Shown here one piece after another: positions 1 to 6,073 of a stretch of 6,073 nt of DNA (positions within the stretch are counted from its first letter, which is position 1; each line of letters opens with the position of its first letter). The notes under the pieces were generated by a model. It made no database searches. It had not been told where the DNA came from and saw nothing but the letters and a program-made list of their open reading frames with translations. Made by a program: the position numbers and the translations under genes. Source of the DNA: Deltaproteobacteria bacterium (GTDB lineage Bacteria > Desulfobacterota > Desulfovibrionia > Desulfovibrionales > Desulfovibrionaceae); the NCBI GenBank assembly GCA_020861205.1, contig JAJBSY010000155.1, positions 1 through 6,073 of the forward strand, in the 5' to 3' direction.

Positions 1-101
1 GAATGGTCAGGCGAATATGCCGGCGTATCCGGCGACTTGCATCTATCGAACGTCCGGAGCCGCCGCGTCTTTCCGCAAGGGGCGCCAGATTTAAGCACAG
101 C

Positions 102-130
102 AATATAGCGCCGAAGATAATCATCGTCAA
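102..130 (-). promoter_or_regulatory. Sigma70-like promoter after map
   Basis: On the minus strand TTGACG (125-130) and TATATT (102-107) are separated by exactly 17 bases; each matches five of six consensus positions. A start of transcription would fall near base 95. It would drive genes beyond the window's left edge, commonly rpmJ, rpsM and the alpha-operon genes in this arrangement (inference). It begins about ten bases after the map stop. The remaining bases 1-100 contain no ORF of useful length and no tRNA that I can see; they are probably the leader of the next transcription unit. Confidence 0.55.
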
Positions 131-142
131 GGGATGATTATC
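116..142 (-). repeat. Hairpin overlapping the map stop codon
   Basis: A perfect 10-base dyad, gataatcatc (116-125) and gatgattatc (133-142), encloses a 7-base loop. It overlaps the map TGA (141-143). The stem is AT-rich and no T-run follows downstream, so it is not a clear terminator. It overlaps the -35 element and spacer of the promoter described here. Confidence 0.6.
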
Positions 143-908
143 ACGGCAGGCTCAAAATGTGGGGCCCGTCATGCCCCACGATGACCGTGTGCTCGAAATG
201 GGCGGACATCCCGCCGTCACGCATCACGGCTGTCCAGCCGTCTTCCAGGACCGAGACCTCGTAGGACCCGGTCGCGACCATGGGTTCGATGGCAAGGGCC
301 ATGCCTTCCTGCAAAGGAAGGTCTGGCAGCCCCGGCGCGAAGTAGTTCGGAATCTCCGGTTTCTCATGGAGATGACGGCCGATGCCGTGCCCCACAAATC
401 GCCTGATGACCGAAAACCCGTGCGCCTCCACATGCCGCTGCACGGCGATGCCTATATCGTTCAGGTTGTTGCCCACGCGCGCCGCCGCGATCCCCTTGGC
501 CAGTGATTCGCGCGTCACGTCCATGAGCTTCTGCTTCTGTTCGGAGACGGTTCCCACCCCGATGGTGCGGGCGGAATCGCCGTGGAATCCGTCGAGAATG
601 ACGCCGAAGTCGAAACTGACGATGTCGCCCTCGATGAGCATCCGCTTGTCCGAAGGAAAACCGTGCACGACCTCCTCGTTCACCGAGCAACACAGGGCGA
701 ACGGAAAATCCAGGTATCCCAGGAAAGAAGGCCGCACCTTGTGGCGCGAACAAAAATCGCGGGCTATTTCTTCAAAGAGCATTGTCGGAACGCCGGGACG
801 CACTGCGGCTTCCATTTCATCCAGGGCCAGGGCGACCAAGCGGTTCGCCTCGCGCATCACGGCTGCTTCATTGGCGTTTTTTAAAAAAACGCCGCGATAC
901 TTCTTCAC
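141..908 (-). CDS. map: Methionine aminopeptidase, type I
   Basis: This 255-residue protein removes the initiator methionine from nascent proteins in the cytosol. It is a pita-bread-fold metallopeptidase, and all five expected metal ligands are visible: D100 (SFDFG), D111 (HGDSA), H174 (VGHGIG), E208 (AIEPM) and E239 (HFEH). H82 in VVHGFP and H181 match the catalytic histidines of the family. Length and spacing agree with E. coli MAP (about 264 residues), and there is no N-terminal SH3 or zinc-finger extension, so it is the short type Ia form. The start is GTG (906-908), chosen because the following residues KKYRGVFLKN match the usual N-terminus and no ATG lies close upstream. The ribosome binding site is weak (AGG in ggcaggcgaagc). 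It is the last gene of the operon in this window, following secY directly; the adk gene that often sits between them in other bacteria is absent. Confidence 0.97.
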   Translation of the reverse strand: MKKYRGVFLKNANEAAVMREANRLVALALDEMEAAVRPGVPTMLFEEIARDFCSRHKVRPSFLGYLDFPFALCCSVNEEVVHGFPSDKRMLIEGDIVSFDFGVILDGFHGDSARTIGVGTVSEQKQKLMDVTRESLAKGIAAARVGNNLNDIGIAVQRHVEAHGFSVIRRFVGHGIGRHLHEKPEIPNYFAPGLPDLPLQEGMALAIEPMVATGSYEVSVLEDGWTAVMRDGGMSAHFEHTVIVGHDGPHILSLP

Positions 909-932
909 GCTTCGCCTGCCGGTTTGAGTTTT

Positions 933-950
933 AGCGGGGACTCCCCCGCT
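933..950 (-). repeat. Hairpin in secY-map spacer
   Basis: A perfect 7-base stem (agcgggg at 933-939 and ccccgct at 944-950) with a 4-base loop fills most of the 52-base spacer between secY and map. On the transcribed strand it is followed by aaaactc, not a T-tract, so it is not a standard terminator for transcription into map. It could be a processing or stability element, or could reduce map expression relative to the upstream genes. Confidence 0.6.
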
Positions 951-960
951 TCCGGACAGC

Positions 961-1281
<321 letters not shown>

Positions 1282-2279
1282 ATGATCGCCGTGTAGAAGA
1301 AGCAGAAAAACACGATCAGGCCGATGAACAGAACGTTATACAACACCGTGGACGGGGAGAACCAGCTCGCCACATCCTTCAGCCAGGGAGCGGAGGAAAA
1401 ACCCGCGACCGTCGCGGGGAAGATAAGCAGGCTCGAGGCGAAGATCGGCGGGATGACGCCCGCAGTGTTCACCTTCAGGGGCAAGTGGGTGGTCTGGCCG
1501 CCGTACATCTTGCGGCCGACCTGCCGCTTGGCGTAGTGAATGGGGATGCGGCGCTGCGCGCGTTCCACAAACACTATGCCCACCAGCACCGCCAGCATGA
1601 AAACGACCAGGATGATGGCCTGGAATATACTGAAGGTGCCGGCGCCGATAAGTTCTATGGAATGCATGATGGCGCGGGGCAGCCCCGTGACAATGCCCGA
1701 AAAGATGATCAGCGAAATACCGTTGCCGATGCCTTTTTCGGTGATCTGCTCGCCCAGCCACATGATAAGCACGGTCCCGGCGGTCATGGTGATAACCGTG
1801 ACTAGCTTGAAGGAAAGCCCCGTCATGATTACCAGCGGCGCGTTGGTAAGCGGGCTGTGCATGCTTTCCAGCACCGTCGCCAGGCCGAAGCCCTGCACGA
1901 GGGTGATGAGCACGGTGCCGTAACGCGTGTACTGCGTGATCTTTTTACGGCCGGCCTGTCCTTCTTCCTTGGCCATGCGCTTGATGTCCGGGCTCACCAC
2001 CTGCAGGAGCTGCATGATGATGGACGCGGAAATGTACGGCATGACCCCGAGAGCGAAGACCGACAAATTGGAAAGCCCGCCGCCGGAAAACATGTCGAAG
2101 ATGCCGAACAGCGTGTTCTGCACGGACGCAAAAAACTCTTTCAGCGCCACGGCGTCGATGCCCGGCACGGGCACATGCACGCCCAGCCGGTAAGCCACCA
2201 GAAGGAGCGCGGTCCAAAGGAGCCTCTTGCGAAGCTCCGGGACGCGCGCAAGATTTTCTACACCGGAAAGTGCCACGGC

Positions 2280-2795
2280 TTATCCTTCCGTCTTGGTTTC
2301 GGTTGCAGCTTTCGCTTTTTTCCCTTTGGGGGCTTCGGCTACGTCCTCCCCGCCAAGGGCTTTGGCCTGGCCGCCGGCGGATTGAATCTTCTTCAGGGCG
2401 GAAGCGCTGAACTTGTGCGCTTCAACCGTGACGGCCGCGGTTAGTTCACCGTCGCCGAGAATTTTCACCGGGCAGCCCGCTTTGGCGAGGCCGCGTTCGT
2501 AGATATCGTCGATGGAAATCTCGCTCTTGCCTTCAAAGGCGACGGCGAGCAAACCCACATTGATGACCTCGTACCGGACGCGGAAGGGATAGTTCTTGAA
2601 ACCGCGCTTGGGCAGACGCCGTTGCAGGGGCATCTGGCCGCCTTCAAAACCCGCGGGCACGCCGCCGCCGGAACGGGCGTTCTGGCCCTTGTGGCCCTTG
2701 CCGGCGGTGGATCCCCAGCCGGAGCCGCCGCCGCGGCCGATGCGTTTGCGGTTTTTACGTTCTTCCGGGAAGGGGTATAATTGATGCAGTTGCAT
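2280..2795 (-). CDS. rplO: 50S ribosomal protein L15
   Basis: L15 is a 50S subunit protein that helps late assembly by binding 23S rRNA. The 171-residue product has the glycine-rich basic N-terminal region (KRIGRGGGSGWGSTAGKGHK, residues 17-36), the conserved GFEGGQMPLQRRLPKRGF (49-66), and the globular C-terminal domain ending near residue 149. E. coli L15 has 144 residues; here about 22 extra residues (150-171) form a Lys/Ala/Glu/Thr-rich, low-complexity tail. The start at ATG 2793-2795 is preferred: the frame runs open upstream to 2939, but those 48 extra residues are an out-of-frame reading of rpmD. The stop of rpmD and this ATG overlap by one base (TAATG), indicating translational coupling. 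A GGAGG inside the rpmD 3' end, about 10 bases upstream, can serve as ribosome binding site. Confidence 0.97.
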   Translation of the reverse strand: MQLHQLYPFPEERKNRKRIGRGGGSGWGSTAGKGHKGQNARSGGGVPAGFEGGQMPLQRRLPKRGFKNYPFRVRYEVINVGLLAVAFEGKSEISIDDIYERGLAKAGCPVKILGDGELTAAVTVEAHKFSASALKKIQSAGGQAKALGGEDVAEAPKGKKAKAATETKTEG

Positions 2796-2962
2796 TATTC
2801 TTCCACCTCCACCATATGCGGAACTTTGGCGACCATACCGCGAATCGCGGGGGTATCCTTGAATTCTTTGACCATGCGGATGCGCTTCAGGCCCAACGCG
2901 GCAAGAATCTTGCGCTGTTTGGGCGTGCAGCCGATCCAACTGCGAACGAGTCTTACTTTCAT
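2795..2962 (-). CDS. rpmD: 50S ribosomal protein L30
   Basis: This is a 55-residue ORF in the usual rpmD position between rpsE and rplO. The translation begins MKVRLVRSWIGCTPKQRKIL, continues through AALGLKRIRMVKEFKDTPAI, and ends RGMVAKVPHMVEVEE. These are the hallmarks of bacterial L30: the KVRLVRSWIG first strand, the TPKQRKIL(AA)LGLKR helix, the DTPAIRGMVAKVPHMVEV end. L30 is a small 50S protein of about 55-60 residues. The start is ATG at 2960-2962, preceded by AAGG with a 7-base spacer. It ends with TAA at 2795-2797, overlapping the rplO start codon by one base. The 100-base gap upstream of it is unusually long for this operon. Confidence 0.97.
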   Translation of the reverse strand: MKVRLVRSWIGCTPKQRKILAALGLKRIRMVKEFKDTPAIRGMVAKVPHMVEVEE

Positions 2963-2980
2963 TGTTCTACCTTTATGCTG

Positions 2981-3004
2981 CGCGCGCCATTATAATGGCA
3001 CGCG
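2981..3004. repeat. Palindrome upstream of rpmD
   Basis: A perfect 14-base palindrome gccattataatggc lies at 2986-2999. It is flanked by cgcg on each side (2981-2984 and 3001-3004) with one mismatched position between, giving a 24-base interrupted dyad. The centre ATTATAAT reads as a -10 hexamer (TATAAT) on both strands, but I find no -35 element 16-18 bases upstream on either strand. It may be an RNA hairpin in the rpsE-rpmD spacer, a protein-binding site, or neither. It lies about 20 bases before the rpmD start. Confidence 0.6.
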
Positions 3005-3009
3005 GTTTT

Positions 3010-3061
3010 CGCGCCGGGCCTTGTGGTTCTTGCCCCGGCACTCGCAACACGTCCCGGCGCG
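3010..3061 (-). repeat. Inverted repeat just after rpsE stop
   Basis: Nine-base perfect arms (cgcgccggg at 3010-3018 and cccggcgcg at 3053-3061) enclose a 34-base loop, beginning two bases after the rpsE stop codon. The 3013-3018 arm can alternatively pair with cccggc at 3034-3039 to make a smaller hairpin with a 15-base loop, so two mutually exclusive folds are possible. No T-tract follows in the direction of transcription, so it is not a standard intrinsic terminator. Confidence 0.6.
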
Positions 3062-3062
3062 C

Positions 3063-3557
3063 TTACTTGCGGGGCGTTTCCAGTTTCTTGCCGCGAATTT
3101 CGCCCACGTCGTCGGCGCTGCGCAGAGAGGCGAGGCCTTCCACGGTAGCGCGCAGAACGTTGTGCGGGTTGTTGGTGCCGATGGCTTTCGTCAGCACGTC
3201 GGCAACCCCGGCTGCTTCCATGACGGCGCGAACCGGGCCGCCGGCGATGATGCCGGTACCCTTGGAAGCGGGCTTGAGCATGACGCGACCGGCGCCGAAA
3301 CGGCCAAGCACTTCGTAAGGCAAGGTTCCTTCCACCAGGGGCACCGAGATCATGTGCTTCTTGGCGTGCTCGGAAGCCTTGCGCAACGCTTCAGGCACTT
3401 CCTGGGCCTTGCCCAGGCCGTACCCCACGCTGCCGTTGCCGTCGCCGACCACGACAAGCGCGGAAAAGCTGAAACGACGACCGCCTTTAACAACTTTCGC
3501 AACCCTGTTCAGGGACACGATCTTTTCGACAAAACCGGATTCGTTCTGTTGTTCCAT
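3063..3557 (-). CDS. rpsE: 30S ribosomal protein S5
   Basis: S5 is a 30S protein near the mRNA entry channel and decoding site, important for fidelity and helicase activity. The 164-residue product has the N-terminal double-stranded-RNA-binding-like S5 domain (residues about 8-73) with [20 protein letters not shown] and the [20 protein letters not shown] motif, then the C-terminal domain with [20 protein letters not shown] (97-116). The length matches the family (about 160-170). The start is ATG 3555-3557, with AGGA a few bases upstream and a 16-base gap after rplR. The RRFSF loop is the region where spectinomycin-resistance changes occur in E. coli S5; no unusual change is evident here. Confidence 0.98.
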   Translation of the reverse strand: MEQQNESGFVEKIVSLNRVAKVVKGGRRFSFSALVVVGDGNGSVGYGLGKAQEVPEALRKASEHAKKHMISVPLVEGTLPYEVLGRFGAGRVMLKPASKGTGIIAGGPVRAVMEAAGVADVLTKAIGTNNPHNVLRATVEGLASLRSADDVGEIRGKKLETPRK

Positions 3558-3573
3558 GTCATTTCCTGCGACG

Positions 3574-3933
3574 TTACAATTTCAGGCCCGCTTCACGGGC
3601 GCCGTCGGCAACTGCCTTGATACGGCCGTGATACAGGTACCCGTTGCGGTCAAAAACCACGTTGGTGATGTTCTTTTCCTGGGCAAGGCGGGCGATTTCC
3701 CTACCCACCTGGTCGGCGCCGGTTTTGTTGCAATGCCCTTTGCCGTCACCCTTGTTGAGAACCTGGGTGGAAGTGGCGACAAGGGTGCTGCCGGTCGTAT
3801 CGTCCACGATCTGCGCGTAAATGTGCACGTTGGAACGGAACACGACCAGACGCGGACGGTCGGCGCCGCCGGAAATTTTCTTGCGGATGCGGATCTTGCG
3901 ACGGCACCGCGCCTGTTCTTTCGTCATAGCCAT
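3574..3933 (-). CDS. rplR: 50S ribosomal protein L18
   Basis: L18 binds 5S rRNA and, with L5, forms the central protuberance of the 50S subunit. The 119-residue protein has the basic N-terminal tail ([13 protein letters not shown], residues about 10-22), then [20 protein letters not shown], and ends with the conserved [20 protein letters not shown]. Length is usual for bacteria (117-120). Two ATGs are present (residues 1 and 3). The first, at 3931-3933, is chosen because AGGT sits about 8 bases upstream of it; the second would be about 14 bases away. It lies 14 bases after the rplF stop. Confidence 0.98.
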   Translation of the reverse strand: MAMTKEQARCRRKIRIRKKISGGADRPRLVVFRSNVHIYAQIVDDTTGSTLVATSTQVLNKGDGKGHCNKTGADQVGREIARLAQEKNITNVVFDRNGYLYHGRIKAVADGAREAGLKL

Positions 3934-3947
3934 TGTATTCTACCTGC

Positions 3948-4487
3948 CTATTTCTTGGTGCCGGACTTACCGACTTTGCGGCGGATATGCTCGTTTTCGT
4001 ACTTGATGCCCTTCCCTTTGTACGGTTCGGGCTTGCGCAGGCGGCGGATACGGGCCGCCGTTTCCCCAACGAGGACCTTGTCGATGCCCGTAAGGGTCAG
4101 CTTCTGGCCGTCCACCGAGGCGGAAATGCCCTTGGGCAGATCAACCACGACCGGGTGGGAGAAGCCGAGCGCCAGTTCCACCTGGGACCCCTTGACCCCG
4201 ACCTTGTAGCCTACGCCGATGACCTCGAGGGTTTTGGAGAACCCGGCCGTCACGCCGGTGATGCAGTTGGCGAGAAGCGTGCGGCGCAGGCCGTGCTGGG
4301 CTCTCGCTTCGCGGGAATCGTCCGCGCGGGTGATGGTGACGAGGTTCGCCGCAACGTCATAGTTGAGGAGCGGATGCACGGGCGTCGCGAGCTCGCCCTT
4401 GGGGCCTTTCACAACGACTTCCGCGTCTTTTACCGTCACGGTAACACCGCTCGGCACATCAATCGGTTTTTTTCCTATACGTGACAT
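3948..4487 (-). CDS. rplF: 50S ribosomal protein L6
   Basis: L6 binds domain VI of 23S rRNA near the sarcin-ricin loop at the factor-binding site. The 179-residue product starts MSRIGKKPIDVPSGVTV, has the two tandem L6 domains (about residues 10-82 and 90-165), with the first containing VVKGPKGEL and the second VIGVGYKVG and VDLPKGISA, and ends in PEPYKGKGIKYENEHIRRK plus a short basic tail. The open frame runs upstream to 4565, but MSRIGKKP is the standard N-terminus, and the TAGGGG that includes the rpsH stop codon gives a ribosome binding site 7 bases before ATG 4485-4487. There are only 10 bases between rpsH and this gene. Confidence 0.98.
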   Translation of the reverse strand: MSRIGKKPIDVPSGVTVTVKDAEVVVKGPKGELATPVHPLLNYDVAANLVTITRADDSREARAQHGLRRTLLANCITGVTAGFSKTLEVIGVGYKVGVKGSQVELALGFSHPVVVDLPKGISASVDGQKLTLTGIDKVLVGETAARIRRLRKPEPYKGKGIKYENEHIRRKVGKSGTKK

Positions 4488-4497
4488 GAGCAGACCC

Positions 4498-4875
4498 CTA
4501 CCAGATTTCACACAAAAGTTCGCCCCCGACCTTCTGTGCCCGGGCGGCTTCGCCGTCGAGAACACCGCTGGAGGTCGAGAGAATGCAGATACCCAGGCCG
4601 TTCTGAACCTTGGGAATGGCCGAATGGCTGACGTACCGGCGCCGCCCGGGGGTGCTGATGCGCTTCAGGCCGGCGATGCCGGCGGTGCCCTTGTGGTAGC
4701 GAAGCGTGATCGCGATATCCTTCTCTTCCACGTTCACGGCATCCACATACCCTTCCTGCTTGAGGATGGCGGCGATAGATTCCTTCATCTTCGAGCGCGG
4801 CACACGTACTTCCTTATGCAGGGCCATGTGTGCGTTGCGGATACGCGTAAGCATATCTGCAATAGGATCGGTCAT
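4498..4875 (-). CDS. rpsH: 30S ribosomal protein S8
   Basis: S8 is a primary 16S rRNA binding protein that nucleates the central domain of the 30S subunit; in E. coli it also represses its own operon. The 125-residue protein begins MTDPIADMLTRIRNAHMALH, has LRYHKGTAGIAGLKRISTPG in the middle (58-77), the conserved GLGICILSTSSGVLDGEAA (93-111) of the RNA-binding C-terminal domain, and ends GGELLCEIW. It is slightly shorter than E. coli S8 (130). ATG 4873-4875 has a good AAGGAG upstream. It ends with TAG at 4498-4500, part of the next gene's ribosome binding site. A 108-base structured gap precedes it. Confidence 0.98.
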   Translation of the reverse strand: MTDPIADMLTRIRNAHMALHKEVRVPRSKMKESIAAILKQEGYVDAVNVEEKDIAITLRYHKGTAGIAGLKRISTPGRRRYVSHSAIPKVQNGLGICILSTSSGVLDGEAARAQKVGGELLCEIW

Positions 4876-4887
4876 AATAAACTCCTT

Positions 4888-4970
4888 GGGGGATCAGCCC
4901 CATGCTGTGTATACCCCGCGAAAACGCGGGACCAGGGGAATCACCCCCCGGCGGTCCGGGCAAGGCCCGG
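4888..4970 (-). repeat. Cluster of small GC-rich hairpins in rpsN-rpsH gap
   Basis: In transcript order the gap can form: ccgggc/gcccgg (4965-4970 with 4956-4961, 3-base loop); GGGG-TGATT-CCCC (about 4935-4947); cccgcg-tttt-cgcggg (4915-4930, perfect 6-bp stem); and GGGG-CTGAT-CCCC (about 4889-4901). The last ends just before the rpsH ribosome binding site AAGGAG. The second and fourth are near-repeats of each other. No T-tract follows any of them, so a terminator is not supported. Processing site, mRNA stability element or translational control are all possible. Confidence 0.55.
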
Positions 4971-4983
4971 TGCTTGCACAAAA

Positions 4984-5169
4984 CTACAAGCTCGATTTGC
5001 GTACGCCGGGCAATTCACCGCGGAGCGACATATTGCGGAAGCAGATACGGCAAAGGCCGAACTTGCGCATATACGCGCGCGGGCGGCCGCAGATCGGGCA
5101 GCGGTTGTACCCGCGGCTCGAAAACTTCGGTTTGCGAGCGGCTTTGACTTCCAGTGAGGTACGGGACAA
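4984..5169 (-). CDS. rpsN: 30S ribosomal protein S14, zinc-binding type
   Basis: S14 sits in the 30S head near the decoding centre. This 61-residue form is the short, zinc-binding (type Z) version, with ligands C24, C27, C40 and C43 (CPIC and CRIC) and the conserved [20 protein letters not shown] and [16 protein letters not shown]. The longer (about 100-residue) zinc-free form is the one found in E. coli. The start codon is TTG (5167-5169): it gives the normal N-terminus [16 protein letters not shown], and AAGGAG (5177-5182) lies exactly 7 bases upstream. No ATG is available in the right place. It lies 14 bases after rplE, and TAG (4984-4986) ends it. Confidence 0.98.
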   Translation of the reverse strand: MSRTSLEVKAARKPKFSSRGYNRCPICGRPRAYMRKFGLCRICFRNMSLRGELPGVRKSSL

Positions 5170-5176
5170 GGCTCTT

Positions 5177-5182
5177 CTCCTT
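5177..5182 (-). promoter_or_regulatory. Ribosome binding site that fixes the TTG start of rpsN
   Basis: The minus strand reads AAGGAG here, 7 bases before the TTG at 5167-5169. It partly overlaps the second of two tandem TAA stop codons of rplE (5181-5186). This spacing supports the rare TTG as the real start. Confidence 0.75.
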
Positions 5183-5183
5183 A

Positions 5184-5723
5184 TTACTTACGGAACGGCA
5201 TACCGAGCTGGTCGAGCAGCAGCTTGCCTTCCTTGTCGGTGGCGGCGGTCGTTACGATGGTGATGTTCATGCCCTTGGGGTTGTCAACCCGGTCCGCTTC
5301 CAGATCCGGGAAGATGGCGTGTTCCTTGATCCCCAGGGTGAAGTTGCCGCGACCGTCGAACCCGCGATCCGGCACGCCGCGAAAGTCGCGGACGCGGGGA
5401 AGGGCGAAGTTCATCAGTTTATCAAGAAAATCCCACATTCTCTGGCCGCGCAGGGTAACGCGGCAGCCGATGGGCATACCTTCACGCAGCTTGAAAGCGG
5501 CGATGGACTTCTTCGCTCTGGTGACCACGGCCTTCTGCCCGGCGATGGCGGAGAGTTCCGCGACCGCTTCCTCCATCAGCTTGTTATTCTGGGAGGCGGC
5601 GCCAAGGCCGATGTTCAGCGAGATCTTTTCCAGTCCGGGAACCTGCATGGGGGATTTGTAGCCAAATTCCGTCTTCAGGGCCGGCACCACTTTCTCGCGA
5701 TAAAGTTTTTCAAGACGCGTCAT
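5184..5723 (-). CDS. rplE: 50S ribosomal protein L5
   Basis: L5 binds 5S rRNA and contacts the P-site tRNA and, through the central protuberance, the small subunit head. The 179-residue protein matches the family length exactly. It begins [20 protein letters not shown], has [15 protein letters not shown] (27-41), [20 protein letters not shown] (62-81), [13 protein letters not shown] (91-103), and the C-terminal region with [22 protein letters not shown] 5721-5723 has AAGGTG upstream, which overlaps the TAA of rplX. It ends with tandem TAA TAA. In E. coli this gene's start region is the S8 repressor target; I do not see that structure here. Confidence 0.98.
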   Translation of the reverse strand: MTRLEKLYREKVVPALKTEFGYKSPMQVPGLEKISLNIGLGAASQNNKLMEEAVAELSAIAGQKAVVTRAKKSIAAFKLREGMPIGCRVTLRGQRMWDFLDKLMNFALPRVRDFRGVPDRGFDGRGNFTLGIKEHAIFPDLEADRVDNPKGMNITIVTTAATDKEGKLLLDQLGMPFRK

Positions 5724-5734
5724 CGTCTTTCACC

Positions 5735-6058
5735 TTAATCCATATTTTCATTGCATTTTTTGCAGAAGCGAACTTTCTTGCCGTCCTCGGTGGTGCGGTA
5801 ACCAACCCGGGTCGCTTCCGTGCACTTGTCGCATATCACCTGCACGTTGGAGATATGGATCGGCATTTCCTTTTCAATAATCCCGCCCTGCTGCTTGGCG
5901 TAGGGGTTGGGCTTGGTGTGGCGCTTCACCATGTTGATCTTCTCAACCAGCACGGCATCCTTCTTCTTGAGGATCTTCAGCACCTTGCCGACTTTGTCCT
6001 TATCTTTCCCGACGGTGATTTTCACCTTGTCGTTCTTGCGGATACGGTATTGTTTCAT
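5735..6058 (-). CDS. rplX: 50S ribosomal protein L24, zinc-ribbon type
   Basis: L24 is an assembly-initiator protein binding the 5' domain of 23S rRNA. The 107-residue product has an N-terminal KOW domain ([20 protein letters not shown], residues 8-27), the [15 protein letters not shown] segment (38-52), the [15 protein letters not shown] strand (58-72), and a C-terminal zinc ribbon with C76, C79, C99 and C102 (CDKC and CKKC). Two adjacent ATGs exist (6059-6061 and 6056-6058). AGGAG at 6065-6069 is 3 bases from the first and 6 from the second, so the second is preferred, giving the usual [12 protein letters not shown]. The 108-residue version starting at 6061 cannot be excluded. It is followed after 11 bases by rplE. 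Confidence 0.97.
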   Translation of the reverse strand: MKQYRIRKNDKVKITVGKDKDKVGKVLKILKKKDAVLVEKINMVKRHTKPNPYAKQQGGIIEKEMPIHISNVQVICDKCTEATRVGYRTTEDGKKVRFCKKCNENMD

Positions 6059-6067
6059 CATAGGCTC

Positions 6068-6073
6068 CTAGAG
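6068..6073 (-). CDS. rplN: Possible last codon and stop of rplN (L14), cut by window edge
   Basis: The minus strand begins CTC TAG, which would be Leu then stop. L14 normally ends in Leu (APEVL in E. coli) and normally precedes rplX, so this fits, but six bases cannot prove it. The TAG overlaps the rplX ribosome binding site, consistent with the tight spacing of the operon. Confidence 0.35.
   Translation of the reverse strand, partial: L

Noticed and set aside
7..42. 11-codon minus-strand ORF (MQVAGYAGIFA) downstream of the promoter after map
   Set aside because: No ribosome binding site precedes it and ORFs this short arise by chance; a leader peptide is not supported.
1..100. tRNA gene in the region after map
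   Set aside because: I could not find an acceptor stem, a standard T-arm or a CCA-like end on either strand; a TTCGA string alone is not enough.
2796..2939. N-terminal 48-residue extension of L15
   Set aside because: The frame is open, but it is an out-of-frame reading of rpmD; the real rplO start is the ATG overlapping the rpmD stop, which gives the standard N-terminus.
2781..3620. Plus-strand ORF of 279 codons opposite rpmD, rpsE and part of rplR
   Set aside because: It lies antisense across several well-established genes and their gaps, its translation resembles no family I know, and long open antisense frames are expected in GC-rich coding DNA.
3352..4209. Plus-strand ORF of 285 codons opposite rpsE, rplR and rplF
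   Set aside because: Antisense shadow of three ribosomal protein genes; no recognisable domain.
4488..4565. N-terminal 26-residue extension of L6
   Set aside because: It is an out-of-frame reading of the 3' end of rpsH. The MSRIGKKP start with its own ribosome binding site is the family norm.
4363..5157. Plus-strand ORF of 264 codons opposite rplF, rpsH and rpsN
   Set aside because: Antisense shadow covering parts of three conserved genes and a structured gap; no recognisable domain.
5700..5760. E. coli-like S8 repressor site at the start of rplE
   Set aside because: I looked for a stem with the internal bulge of the 16S S8 site around the rplX-rplE junction and saw no convincing pairing.

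Overview
This window is a contiguous stretch of a bacterial spc-type ribosomal protein operon, entirely on the minus strand. Read in the direction of transcription (right to left) the order is rplX, rplE, rpsN, rpsH, rplF, rplR, rpsE, rpmD, rplO, secY, map. This is the canonical bacterial order, with no gene missing and no foreign gene inserted. The moderately high G+C content, the zinc-binding forms of S14 and L24, and the style of the SecY, Map and L15 sequences suggest a Desulfovibrio-like sulfate reducer (Desulfovibrionales). That placement rests on remembered family resemblance, not on a search.

Layout: bases 6073-4984 hold the possible last codon of rplN, then rplX, rplE and rpsN, tightly spaced. 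A 108-base gap with several small GC-rich hairpins separates rpsN from rpsH. Then rpsH, rplF, rplR and rpsE follow at 10-16 base spacings. A second 100-base gap, again full of dyad symmetry, precedes rpmD. rpmD (55 codons) overlaps rplO by one base, and rplO is followed 3 bases later by secY. secY is broken by an apparent one-base deletion in an A4 run (1279-1282) near its 3' end; the reading frame downstream is fully SecY-like. After a 51-52 base spacer with a hairpin comes map. The last 140 bases hold a dyad overlapping the map stop and a good sigma70-like promoter reading out of the window on the minus strand, probably toward the next ribosomal gene cluster.

Functionally, the products are 30S proteins (S14, S8, S5), 50S proteins (L24, L5, L6, L18, L30, L15), the channel subunit of the Sec translocon, and the methionine aminopeptidase that trims new proteins. 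All are housekeeping. I see no novel system. The points worth a second look are the secY frameshift, the structured gaps inside the operon, and the promoter after map.
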